From: Alistipes senegalensis
GTDB lineage: Bacteria; Bacillota; Clostridia; Oscillospirales; Ruminococcaceae
Assembly (NCBI GenBank): GCA_023665275.1
Contig: JAMPEF010000001.1
Location: forward strand, 294,946-358,945
Reading direction: 5' to 3'
Length of the DNA: 64,000 bases
Below the pieces are notes generated by a model. That model made no database searches, was not told the DNA's origin, and worked only from the letters and a program-made list of their open reading frames with translations. How positions within the stretch are numbered: the first letter of the stretch is position 1; every line of letters begins with the position of its first letter. Position numbers and translations under genes: made by a program. Positions 50,627-58,551 of this stretch are shown piece after piece.

Positions 50627-50666
50627 AGAATAATTACAGTAAAAAAATTCACAGGAGGTATTTTAT

Positions 50667-51629
50667 ATGATACTTGCAGACAAGATTATTGAACTCAGAA
50701 AAAAGGCTGGTTTGTCTCAGGATGAACTCGCCGAACAAATGGATGTAAGCAGACAGTCCGTCTCAAAGTGGGAGGGCGCACAGTCTGTACCGGACTTAAA
50801 TAAGATACTTAAACTTTCGGAAATCTTCGAAGTGTCCACCGACTACTTATTAAAAGATGATTTTGAAAAACCTGCTCCGGAAATTTCCGGAACACTCACC
50901 GACGACAAACCACTCCGGTGTGTTTCCATGGAGGAGGCTAACAGATTCCTTGCAGTAAACGAACATTCAGCATTAAAAGCAGCTTTAGGTGTGGCACTAT
51001 GTATACTGTCGGTTGTTCCTGCCACTATTCTTTCCGTAATATCAGATATACTTACTGAAACTCTTGGAACTGTTTTAATGTTTCTTATGATTGCCGGAGC
51101 AGTGGGACTTTTCATTTCAGCCGGTGCGGACAAAAAGCCTTTCAGATACCTTATAAAAGAAGGCATTGACACGGCATACGGCGTTGAGGGAATGTTAAAG
51201 GAAAAACAGGCTAAATTCTCTCCTATGCACACAAGAGACCTGATTATAGGTGTAGTTTTATGTATACTTTCGGTTATCCCACCGACTTTAACAGGTGTAA
51301 TATTCACTGAGAGTGGTTTTTATAACTGTCTTGGTTCTTGTGTTCTGTTTTTAATGGTAGCAGGCGGAGTATTTCTTATTGTGAGGGCATCATTAACTAA
51401 AAAGGGCTTTTCAAAACTTCTTGAGGAAGACGGTTTCACACGTGAAAAGAAGTCCAAAGAAAAAGAAAATGGTGTTATTGTCGGAAGTTACTGGCTTATT
51501 GTCACAGCCGGATATCTTGCATATAGCTTTATAACTGGCAACTGGGGAAAAAGCTGGATTGTATTTCCAGTTGCGGCACTTCTTACGCCGATTGTACATA
51601 ATATAGAAAAAAAGATTAAATCCAAATGA
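50667..51629 (+). CDS. XRE-family helix-turn-helix regulator with membrane domain
   Basis: A 320-residue protein with an N-terminal Cro/C1-type HTH (about 5-60, LRKKAGLSQDELAEQMDVSR) and a C-terminal part with several membrane segments (about 108-130, 133-150, 192-215, 218-240, 270-315). The two halves of the membrane part are internal repeats (VVPATILSVISDILTETLG and VIPPTLTGVIFTESGFYN). Membrane-bound XRE proteins are common in Clostridia and are thought to react to the cell envelope. It is divergent from the SpoVB-like flippase gene, which may be its target. AGGAGGT precedes the ATG. Confidence 0.85.
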   Translation: MILADKIIELRKKAGLSQDELAEQMDVSRQSVSKWEGAQSVPDLNKILKLSEIFEVSTDYLLKDDFEKPAPEISGTLTDDKPLRCVSMEEANRFLAVNEHSALKAALGVALCILSVVPATILSVISDILTETLGTVLMFLMIAGAVGLFISAGADKKPFRYLIKEGIDTAYGVEGMLKEKQAKFSPMHTRDLIIGVVLCILSVIPPTLTGVIFTESGFYNCLGSCVLFLMVAGGVFLIVRASLTKKGFSKLLEEDGFTREKKSKEKENGVIVGSYWLIVTAGYLAYSFITGNWGKSWIVFPVAALLTPIVHNIEKKIKSK

Positions 51630-51633
51630 AAAC

Positions 51634-51660
51634 AAGGGACTGTAAAAAGTCCCTTATTTA
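51634..51660. terminator. Bidirectional terminator between XRE and gatD genes
   Basis: AAGGGACT / AGTCCCTT with TATTTATTT after it; 8 bp, loop GTAAAA. It overlaps the gatD stop codon. Confidence 0.7.
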
Positions 51661-52397
51661 TTTAATAAACGTTCAATCATTACTTGCCGACAGTCTTTTT
51701 CAAGTTTATCATTGAGCTTTGCAAGTTTTACGGGTTTGGCAGATTTTCTGTTTATGCAGTAAGAAATCATATAATCTGAAATTTCCGGATTCTTTGCAAG
51801 CATAGGACCATGTAAATACGTTGCTATGACGTTTTTTTCAAAATAGCCCTCGTGTTCGCTTTTGGAGCAGTTACCGTTACCATACAATACAGAACCTAAC
51901 GGATTTTTAACACCCTGAGTCTGTCCGCCGTGATTTTCAAAACCTACTACTTTAATGGTTTTTCCGGTGATTTCAGTCTGAATGACAATATTTCCGATAC
52001 AACGCTTTTTCCGGCTTGACGGTGCAACCGTGAAATATTCAAATAATCCTAAACCTTTTATTTCGTTGCCGTCGGCATCACGGTAATATTTTCCCATAAG
52101 TTGATAGCCTCCGCATATCAGAAAAAGAAAAGTGCCTGATTTATAGGCTTTTTTTATACCTTGACAGCATTTCAGCAAGTCGGCGGAAATATGTTGCTGT
52201 TCGAGGTCTGCACCACCGCCGATATATATTAAATCATACTCCGGAAAATATGGCATATCGTCCCCGACAGAATACTTATCCACGATACATTCTATATTAC
52301 GCTTATTACAGCGATATTTAAGGATTTCCATATTTCCGCTGTCGCCGTACAGGTCAAGCATATCGGCGTACATATGGAGAATTTTTATTTTACTCAT
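51654..52397 (-). CDS. gatD: Lipid II isoglutaminyl synthase, glutaminase subunit GatD
   Basis: A 247-residue class I glutamine amidotransferase-like protein of the cobyric acid synthase-like type. The nucleophile Cys is in FLICGGYQLMG and the catalytic His in ATYLHGPMLAKN. It provides ammonia to MurT, which amidates the D-Glu of lipid II to isoglutamine. Three ATGs stand in a row at the overlap with murT; the third (52397) has eight bases of spacing to GGGGG and is the best placed start, while the others start at 52400 and 52403. MurT's last codons overlap it. Confidence 0.93.
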   Translation of the reverse strand: MSKIKILHMYADMLDLYGDSGNMEILKYRCNKRNIECIVDKYSVGDDMPYFPEYDLIYIGGGADLEQQHISADLLKCCQGIKKAYKSGTFLFLICGGYQLMGKYYRDADGNEIKGLGLFEYFTVAPSSRKKRCIGNIVIQTEITGKTIKVVGFENHGGQTQGVKNPLGSVLYGNGNCSKSEHEGYFEKNVIATYLHGPMLAKNPEISDYMISYCINRKSAKPVKLAKLNDKLEKDCRQVMIERLLNK

Positions 52398-53730
52398 CAT
52401 CATTTCCCCCGTTCTCTGAATAGCGTTTCAATGCCTGTCTTGTCGGCTGAACGGCTGTATAATTCGCAATGACAAATTTTCTGCCATCTGTCAGTGCAAG
52501 TTCATTTACAGCGTCGTCCAAATCCGGACAGACTGTTATTTTTTCGGGGTCATATCCGGAGCATTTTATTCTTACCGCAATATCATACGCACGTGTACCA
52601 GACGTCACAACTCTTGTGACACGTTCAAAAATACTGAAATTTATATCCCATATCCACGAAACGTCCAGACCGTCCGCCACGTTGTCATTCAGTACAAATA
52701 ATAACTCTTTGTCGCCGTTCATTTCGTTCATGACACGGAGGGTCATATTTGCACCGACGGGGTTTTTTGCAAGATTGAGAGTAGCTTTTCTGTCGCCTAA
52801 CATGAAAGTTTCCATACGTCCGTTATTAACAGTATACTTAGAAATAACACTATCCGTAATTTTCGGCTTTATATTGTAGAGTTTCGCAACTCCGGCAACG
52901 GCTGTCATATTATATATATTATATATACTGTTTAGTTTCGGAGAATATTTATGACCGTTTGCCGTGAAGGCAGGTTTTTCAAGGTCAATATTGCTTGCCG
53001 TGATATATGGCTTGTAATCGCCGAATTTACAGTTTTTACAGATAAACTTTCCTATATGCGAATACTGATAATATTCATATTCAAGAGGCTCGGAACAGAA
53101 CGGACAGAAACGACCTTCTGAAGCCTCAAAGATTTTTTCAGTAGCGAATTTATATGGTTCAGCATGGAAATGTTTAACGTTTTTATTTTCAGGGTTTGCA
53201 CGTCCGAGACGGGCGGTGTTAGGGTCATCACCGTTGAGAATTAAATTTCCGTCAAAGGTTTTGCAGAAACCGTTTATTTTCTGTATGAGAGTTTCCATTT
53301 CACCGTTTCTGTCAAGCTGGTCACGGAAAAAATTCAATACAACAAGTGTTTCAAGTTTCATTTGTGAATAAACAACAGGTACGTGTGATTCGTCCGTTTC
53401 AAGTATGAGATAATCAGCTTTTACCCGTCCGGACATATCACAGTGACGGAGCAGGAGCGAACATATTCCGGTATCGAGGTTATTTCCCTCACGGTTGATA
53501 ATTATATTTTTTGCGCTTTTTTCAAAAAGCTGTGCTATACAGTTCGTTACGGAAGTTTTTCCGTTAGTACCGGTCACGGCTATAATAGGACAGTCCACCT
53601 TGAACATTGAACAGCATTTCTGTCCGGACAAGTGCCACAGAATTATTCCGGGTAGATTTCCGGCATTACGTCCTAAAAGATTAAGAATTTTTACTATTAT
53701 TTTTCCTAAAAGAATTAAAAGTCTTTTCAA
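52390..53730 (-). CDS. murT: Lipid II isoglutaminyl synthase, Mur ligase subunit MurT
   Basis: A 446-residue Mur-ligase homologue. Walker A-like TGTNGKTS is at 53-60; a Cys4 zinc ribbon follows in CPFC (about 210) and CKNC; the C-terminal MurT domain has NPVGANMTLRVMN and NYTAVQPTRQALKRY. With GatD it amidates the muropeptide stem in the cytoplasm. The start codon is TTG (53730) with GGAGGA seven bases upstream. An 18-base palindrome (53743-53760) precedes the ribosome-binding site. Confidence 0.94.
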   Translation of the reverse strand: MKRLLILLGKIIVKILNLLGRNAGNLPGIILWHLSGQKCCSMFKVDCPIIAVTGTNGKTSVTNCIAQLFEKSAKNIIINREGNNLDTGICSLLLRHCDMSGRVKADYLILETDESHVPVVYSQMKLETLVVLNFFRDQLDRNGEMETLIQKINGFCKTFDGNLILNGDDPNTARLGRANPENKNVKHFHAEPYKFATEKIFEASEGRFCPFCSEPLEYEYYQYSHIGKFICKNCKFGDYKPYITASNIDLEKPAFTANGHKYSPKLNSIYNIYNMTAVAGVAKLYNIKPKITDSVISKYTVNNGRMETFMLGDRKATLNLAKNPVGANMTLRVMNEMNGDKELLFVLNDNVADGLDVSWIWDINFSIFERVTRVVTSGTRAYDIAVRIKCSGYDPEKITVCPDLDDAVNELALTDGRKFVIANYTAVQPTRQALKRYSENGGNDDE

Positions 53731-53742
53731 GAATTTTCCTCC

Positions 53743-53760
53743 TTGTATTATTTAATACAA
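53743..53760. promoter_or_regulatory. Palindrome immediately upstream of murT
   Basis: TTGTATTA-TT-TAATACAA is a perfect 8-base inverted repeat with a two-base centre, starting within about 10 bases of the murT Shine-Dalgarno sequence. It may be an operator or a small mRNA hairpin. Confidence 0.45.
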
Positions 53761-53826
53761 TAATATAATAGCACATCTCACGGAATTTTACAAGTAGTAG
53801 GGATAAAAATTCTTAATTCTGTCCAA

Positions 53827-53855
53827 TTGACATATATATTATAATGTGTTATAAT
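53827..53855 (+). promoter_or_regulatory. Promoter of uppP
   Basis: TTGACA (53827-53832), 17-base spacer, TATAAT (53850-53855), both perfect consensus. Confidence 0.9.
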
Positions 53856-53888
53856 TTTATTTATCAAAAAGAAAGGAAATTTTTTGTA

Positions 53889-54746
53889 ATGGATTTTATC
53901 GAAATACTTAAAGCCGTCATACTGGGCATTGTGGAGGGCATAACAGAATGGCTACCGGTAAGCAGTACCGGACATCTTATTCTTGTTGATGAGTTTCTGA
54001 AACTCAACGAATCGGACGATTTCAAAGAAATGTTTGATGTTGTCGTACAGCTTGGTGCGATTATGGCAGTCGTGATTATTTTCTGGAAAAAACTTTTTCC
54101 GTTTGGTAAGGAAAACAACTCCCACCCTTTGAGTAATGAGGGGTTCGGGGCATACGTCAAGACGGATATTTTCCAGATGTGGTTTAAAGTTCTTGTGGCG
54201 TGCATACCGGCGGCGGTAATCGGTCTGCTTTACGACGACGTATTCAATGAACTTTTCTATAATCCGTGGACTGTAGCCATAGCACTTATAGTTTTTGGTG
54301 TGGCGTTCATAGTCGTGGAAAACTGGAACAAAAACAGAAAAGCCAAAGTAAACGCCATTGACGACCTGACATATAAAATGGCTCTTATAATAGGTGCATT
54401 TCAGCTTATAGCGGCGGTATTCCCTGGTACTTCACGTTCCGGAGCTACTATAGTAGGTGCATTGCTGATAGGAATTTCAAGAACTGTCGCCGCTGAATTT
54501 ACATTTTATCTTGCTGTACCTGTAATGTTCGGAGCGAGTCTCCTGAAACTGATAAAATATGATGGCGGATTTACTACACAGCAAGGTATGATACTTGCAA
54601 CCGGTATGATTATAGCGTTTGTGGTTTCGATATTCGTTATAAAGTTCCTTATGGACTACATCAAGAAACATGATTTTAAAGTTTTCGGCTGGTACAGAAT
54701 TATTCTAGGTGGGTTGGTGCTGCTGTACTTTGCATTTATCAGATAA
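53889..54746 (+). CDS. uppP: Undecaprenyl-diphosphatase UppP/BacA
   Basis: A 285-residue membrane phosphatase that regenerates the lipid carrier undecaprenyl phosphate; extra copies give bacitracin resistance. The two conserved motifs are EGITEWLPVSSTGHLILV (17-33 region, with Glu17, Glu20 and His29) and FPGTSRSGATI (about 180, with Arg and Ser). About eight membrane segments are visible. ATG 53889 is preceded by AAGGAAA and is downstream of its own promoter. It is divergent from murT-gatD, both acting on the lipid II cycle that the Bce transporter of this window is likely to protect. Confidence 0.96.
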   Translation: MDFIEILKAVILGIVEGITEWLPVSSTGHLILVDEFLKLNESDDFKEMFDVVVQLGAIMAVVIIFWKKLFPFGKENNSHPLSNEGFGAYVKTDIFQMWFKVLVACIPAAVIGLLYDDVFNELFYNPWTVAIALIVFGVAFIVVENWNKNRKAKVNAIDDLTYKMALIIGAFQLIAAVFPGTSRSGATIVGALLIGISRTVAAEFTFYLAVPVMFGASLLKLIKYDGGFTTQQGMILATGMIIAFVVSIFVIKFLMDYIKKHDFKVFGWYRIILGGLVLLYFAFIR

Positions 54747-54754
54747 AAACAATG

Positions 54755-54784
54755 GCACTTCCAGTAATGCGGAGGTGCTTTTTT
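54755..54784 (+). terminator. Terminator of uppP
   Basis: GCACTTCC / GGAGGTGC (one G-T pair) with an eight-base loop and six T; the next gene's promoter starts within it. Confidence 0.8.
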
Positions 54785-54785
54785 A

Positions 54786-54814
54786 TTGACATTTCTTTTT
54801 ATTTGTGATATAAT
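54786..54814 (+). promoter_or_regulatory. Promoter of the three-gene cassette
   Basis: TTGACA, 17-base spacer, TATAAT, both perfect consensus, two bases after the uppP terminator. Confidence 0.9.
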
Positions 54815-54841
54815 TTAATAAAATAATTACCGGAGGTTAAT

Positions 54842-55189
54842 ATGAATAATAATGATTTCAGACAGCATTGTATAAATATTCTGCATGAAGCCGGTATAAA
54901 CGATTACGAAAATCAAATTTATATTGTAAACCCCATAATTGAAAAAAACAAGCCTTATGGTACATATGACTGGATTATGAAACTTAATATACTTCCTAAA
55001 AAGGTGAAACTTACTTTTGAGCAGATGATAAAAATATTTACTTTATGGGAGGGATATTATCCATGCTGGATAGATGTTACTATTACAAAAAATAATATAG
55101 AAATGAATACCAGTCTCCGTATGCGGAAATTAAAAAATACAAAAAATATAGGTGAAAACCACCCGTTCAGAATAAAGGTGATACAATGA
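54842..55189 (+). CDS. Hypothetical protein (115 aa), cassette gene 1
   Basis: No family recognised. It opens MNNNDFRQHCINILHEAGIN and continues with a strand-rich central part (TYDWIMKLNILPKKVKL, WEGYYPCWIDVTIT) and a basic C terminus. Two Cys, no membrane segment. CCGGAGG precedes the ATG. The gene overlaps the next by four bases (ATGA), and the next overlaps the third in the same way, so the three are made in fixed proportion. The folds are unknown; small aromatic-rich proteins of this size with an even smaller partner are often immunity or anti-phage parts, but nothing here proves that. Confidence 0.65.
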   Translation: MNNNDFRQHCINILHEAGINDYENQIYIVNPIIEKNKPYGTYDWIMKLNILPKKVKLTFEQMIKIFTLWEGYYPCWIDVTITKNNIEMNTSLRMRKLKNTKNIGENHPFRIKVIQ

Positions 55190-55521
55190 AAAACTCAAAG
55201 AATTACAGGGCTTACATGGCAAGGAGACGGAAGTTTTTGCGTCACGCCTGTGAGATTAAATTAACGTGTTCGGAGTGCGGAAAGCCATTGTTGTATTTCT
55301 ATAAACATGACGCTTTATGCTGTATATCGTGCAATATCTGGAAGGAAACCAAATGCAGTGACCCTGAATGTGAGTTCTGTTCCAAAAGACCCGATACACC
55401 ATTAGAGGCACTCTTTATAGAATCAGAAAAAATAACCGGCTATGACCGGAAATATTATCGCTGTCTTAACTATCAGCGGAAAATTTCCGGTGGTACAAAA
55501 CATGAAAGGAATTTAAAATGA
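55186..55521 (+). CDS. Hypothetical Cys-rich protein (111 aa), cassette gene 2
   Basis: No family recognised. It starts with a basic stretch (YRAYMARRRKFLRHACEIKL) and then a zinc-ribbon-like set: C-x2-C (CSEC), later C-C-x2-C (CCISC), and a further CSDPECEFC, giving eight or more Cys, enough for two zinc sites. The C terminus is basic and polar. The pattern suggests a nucleic-acid or protein-binding zinc module. Coupled to its neighbours by four-base overlaps on both sides. Confidence 0.65.
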   Translation: MKNSKNYRAYMARRRKFLRHACEIKLTCSECGKPLLYFYKHDALCCISCNIWKETKCSDPECEFCSKRPDTPLEALFIESEKITGYDRKYYRCLNYQRKISGGTKHERNLK

Positions 55522-55874
55522 ATTATGAAGAATGGATTAAGGAACATACAAAATACCTGAAAGAAAATCCTCCCTTTAATAATAACAAATGGGACACGGA
55601 AATTTTATATGAGTATCTGGTTTATAGCTGTTGTATGGACACAGAAGAGTATATAAAGGAATATTTTTCAAAATATACCCATGACGAAAATTTACTGAAA
55701 CTGCTTTTTGATTTTCTGCTTAATGATGATTATGATGGTTCAGATTGTCAGATGTCTTCCGCATACTACATCGCACAAATGGATAAAACACTTCTTGAAA
55801 AATACAGTGATTTACTTTCAGAAGCCGGAAAAAATCCCGTTGCTGCAAGAAATCCCCTGAAATACATGGAATAA
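55518..55874 (+). CDS. Hypothetical protein (118 aa), cassette gene 3
   Basis: No family recognised. Acidic and helical, rich in Tyr and Asp/Glu (NYEEWIKEHTKYLKENPP, NDDYDGSDC). The Asp-rich loop and repeated helices recall small immunity-type proteins and HEAT-like scaffolds, but no conserved motif confirms either. The ATG overlaps the second cassette gene. A terminator follows after ten bases. Confidence 0.65.
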   Translation: MNYEEWIKEHTKYLKENPPFNNNKWDTEILYEYLVYSCCMDTEEYIKEYFSKYTHDENLLKLLFDFLLNDDYDGSDCQMSSAYYIAQMDKTLLEKYSDLLSEAGKNPVAARNPLKYME

Positions 55875-55883
55875 CAAAAAAAC

Positions 55884-55912
55884 TCCCTGCCGGAATGACA
55901 GGGATATTTTTC
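55884..55912. terminator. Terminator between the cassette and the beta-helix gene
   Basis: TCCCTG / CAGGGA with a nine-base loop and TATTTTTC on the plus side, and an A run on the left for the minus side. Confidence 0.65.
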
Positions 55913-56576
55913 ATTTCTTTGAAACTATTGTATCGTCTTTTTTATAGATACTGTTTTCCGGAATAACACCACGTACACAACTTGTCGGATAAATATTAGT
56001 GTTTCTGCCTACAACAGTACCGGGGTTGAGAACACTATTACAACCTACTTCCACGTAATCGCCGACCATAGCACCGATTTTTTTAATACCGGTTATAATT
56101 TCCTCACTTCCGGACTTGATTACAACATTTGTCTTGTCGGACTTGACATTAGACGTTATAGAGCCTGCTCCCATATGGGACTTATAACCTAAAATACTAT
56201 CCCCGACGTAATTATAATGTGGTGTCTGGACATTATTAAAAATGATGACGTTTTTCAGTTCTACAGAGTTTCCGATTACACAGTTTTCACCGACTAATGC
56301 ACTTCCACGAATAAATGCACAATGGCGTACTTCTGTATTCGCACCTATAATGCACGGTTCGCCTATGTAAGCAGTAGGATAAACATTAGCCGTCTTGTGA
56401 ATCCATACATTCTTGAACGGGTTGTTGTATTCGTCACGTGGGAGAGTTTTTCCTAATTCGATAATAAAATCACTGATACCCTTTAAAGCCTCCCACGGAT
56501 ATGTAAATTTACTAAGATAATCACAGGCAATAGTATGACTTAAATCATACAATTCACTGATAGTTACATTATTCAT
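55911..56576 (-). CDS. Left-handed beta-helix acyltransferase-like protein
   Basis: A 221-residue hexapeptide-repeat protein with about 8-9 coils of the [LIV]-G-x4 type (YIGEPCIIGANTEV, ALVGENCVIGNSVE, VVGRNTNIYPT). In layout it resembles the C-terminal domain of GlmU and sugar-nucleotide acetyltransferases but lacks a nucleotidyltransferase half. The N-terminal 45 residues are helical. The acceptor is unknown; amino-sugar nucleotides are a guess from the family. GGAGCTGA precedes the ATG. Confidence 0.78.
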   Translation of the reverse strand: MNNVTISELYDLSHTIACDYLSKFTYPWEALKGISDFIIELGKTLPRDEYNNPFKNVWIHKTANVYPTAYIGEPCIIGANTEVRHCAFIRGSALVGENCVIGNSVELKNVIIFNNVQTPHYNYVGDSILGYKSHMGAGSITSNVKSDKTNVVIKSGSEEIITGIKKIGAMVGDYVEVGCNSVLNPGTVVGRNTNIYPTSCVRGVIPENSIYKKDDTIVSKK

Positions 56577-56743
56577 ATAAATTCAGCTCCTTATTTAAAA
56601 AAATTCATAATAATATTATAATACTTACTTTACGAATTGTCAACTATTACTGTTATTTTTATGAAATTTAAATTTTGTCTTTACTTTTTGCTTTATGTGT
56701 GGTAAAATATAAATGCATTATTAATAAAAGGAAGTTTTTATTT

Positions 56744-57808
56744 ATGAAGAAAAGTACTATAAAAAACACATTGATTACACTTTCATTTATAGTATCGGCT
56801 TTAGCTGTAACGTCCGTGTGTACGTCATGTCAGGGAAGCGACCCGCCGGAAGATGAAGATATTTTCGTAATAACCACCGAAAACAACACGGAAACTTCCA
56901 TTGAAACAGAAACAACTACCACTACAACCGATACCATACTGACAGAAGAATTAAAATATACTGAAACTGTTGTTTCAATTGAACTTATGACTACATCAAC
57001 TTTACCAGTAATCACACATGAATACTATGAAGCAAGCATTCCTATGGGAACTCAGGCGGAAGTTACTAAGCCACCGGTCACGGAGTATGAAATACCACCG
57101 GAACTCTATATGACTACCCGTGCCACTGAAGAACCTAAAAAACCAGCCGTCACTACTGAACCACCTACAGCTGGCTCTTATGTCGGTGATTCTACTAATA
57201 GTGACTTCTATCAGTCAAGACTGGCTATAGCTGGCGACTCCATAGCATATGGATTCAATGCATACGGCTATATACCGAATGAACGTAATATAGCTACTGA
57301 ATCGGTCTCAATGTGGAATCTTGATTACTTTACATTCAGTACCGGCATGGGTCTTGTTGATACTATAGCATACATGAATCCGGCTATACTTTATATATCA
57401 ATGGGCATGAATGATGTGAATATGTCCACGCCGGAAGAATACGCCGAAAAATACAAAAGTACTATATATGAAATAAGAAACAGAGTTCCCGATATACATA
57501 TAATCGTTGCCGGAATAACACCCGTTACTGATACATCAGGTTTTGTAAGCAATGAAACTATCAGGGATTTTAATACGGCTCTTGAAAATATGGTAAACGA
57601 AATAAGTTCAAATCACGTTTACTATTTCGACGCATATTCAATAGTTGCAGACCCGAACACCCTTGAACTCCGTCCGGAATGTACAGGCGGTGACGGTATA
57701 CATCTTGTTTCAACGTGCTATTATGATTTCCTTAACAACTTATATGATATGCTTGACGGAACATCGGTAAAATCCAATATAGAAAAGGCGGAGCTTGGTT
57801 TACAGTAA
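56744..57808 (+). CDS. SGNH/GDSL hydrolase, exported, probably lipid-anchored
   Basis: A 354-residue exported protein. MKKSTIKNTLITLSFIVSALAVTSVCTSC ends in a lipobox-like CTSC (Cys about 30), then a Thr/Glu-rich linker (about 35-150). The SGNH domain shows block I AIAGDSIAYG, block III SMGMNDVN and block V GDGIHLVSTCY with Asp-x-x-His, so Ser, Asn, Asp and His are all present. It probably deacetylates or hydrolyses an ester on a wall polymer or glycan. ATG 56744 follows AAAGGAAG; an earlier in-frame Met lacks a ribosome-binding site. The linker is of the Ruminococcus type. Confidence 0.85.
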   Translation: MKKSTIKNTLITLSFIVSALAVTSVCTSCQGSDPPEDEDIFVITTENNTETSIETETTTTTTDTILTEELKYTETVVSIELMTTSTLPVITHEYYEASIPMGTQAEVTKPPVTEYEIPPELYMTTRATEEPKKPAVTTEPPTAGSYVGDSTNSDFYQSRLAIAGDSIAYGFNAYGYIPNERNIATESVSMWNLDYFTFSTGMGLVDTIAYMNPAILYISMGMNDVNMSTPEEYAEKYKSTIYEIRNRVPDIHIIVAGITPVTDTSGFVSNETIRDFNTALENMVNEISSNHVYYFDAYSIVADPNTLELRPECTGGDGIHLVSTCYYDFLNNLYDMLDGTSVKSNIEKAELGLQ

Positions 57809-57871
57809 TGGAACAGGTTTCCGAAGTTCTCGGCGGTGCAGTCAGAAATTATTTTAATAATAAATATTGAC

Positions 57872-57908
57872 AAAAAACCTGAGAATTTTTAAAATTCTCA
57901 GGTTTTTT
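57872..57908. terminator. Bidirectional terminator
   Basis: An 18-base nearly perfect inverted repeat (AAAAAACCTGAGAATTTT and its complement) with A and T runs on either side, between the SGNH gene and the methyltransferase gene. Confidence 0.88.
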
Positions 57909-57910
57909 TA

Positions 57911-58549
57911 TTATTTTCTGCCCTCCGCACAAATCCATTTAGTATCGGACTTTGTGTGTATTTTCACATCTGAAAATCCGGCATTTACAAGCAGTTTTTC
58001 AAACTCTTCCGGTGTAGGATTATACAGATTATATTTTTTTATATTTTCAATCTCTTTGTCAGAAAGTTCCGCACTGCCGTGTATGTCCGCAACAATAAGG
58101 AAAATTCCATTTCCGGCAAGCACTCTGTGGACTTCCTTCAGATTTTCCGGCGGATTTTTCCAAAAATAAAAGCTCTCAACTGTTATTATCCTGTCAAAAG
58201 AATTATCATCAAACGGCATTTTTTCGACTGATGCTTCAATGACATTCATTCTGCCGGAAGATATGATTTCCGCATTATGTTCGCTTGTCATCTTTACAGA
58301 TACCGGTGAATAGTCCATACCTGTAAGATGTGCGGTCGTTTTCCGTGACATACGATGTAAAGTCTCACCGCCTCCGCAACCTATATCAAGGACTGTTTCA
58401 TTTCCGGAAAGTTCCATAAAATCCATAGCCCAGCCGGTCACATCATAGTGTGAGATATTCATTCGGGTAAGCATTTCTTCACCGGCACTTCCCTGTGGTT
58501 TAGCCGGATTTCCCTGCTCCGTCACGGACATTTCATAATTTTCACTCAT
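57911..58549 (-). CDS. SAM-dependent methyltransferase (class I)
   Basis: A 212-residue methyltransferase of the Methyltransf_11/25 type. Motif I is VLDIGCGGGETLHRM, the acidic motif II is ISSGRMNVIEASVEKMPF with Asp after it, and motif III is FDRIITVESFYFW. The substrate is not identified. It follows glmS after two bases on the minus strand, so it is likely cotranscribed; why a methyltransferase should go with GlmS is not clear. Confidence 0.87.
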   Translation of the reverse strand: MSENYEMSVTEQGNPAKPQGSAGEEMLTRMNISHYDVTGWAMDFMELSGNETVLDIGCGGGETLHRMSRKTTAHLTGMDYSPVSVKMTSEHNAEIISSGRMNVIEASVEKMPFDDNSFDRIITVESFYFWKNPPENLKEVHRVLAGNGIFLIVADIHGSAELSDKEIENIKKYNLYNPTPEEFEKLLVNAGFSDVKIHTKSDTKWICAEGRK

Positions 58550-58551
58550 AA

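Noticed and set aside
57808..57870. A 20-codon frame starting in the overlap TAATG after the SGNH gene
   Set aside because: The peptide has no recognisable features and only a weak ribosome-binding site. Translational coupling is possible but nothing else supports it.
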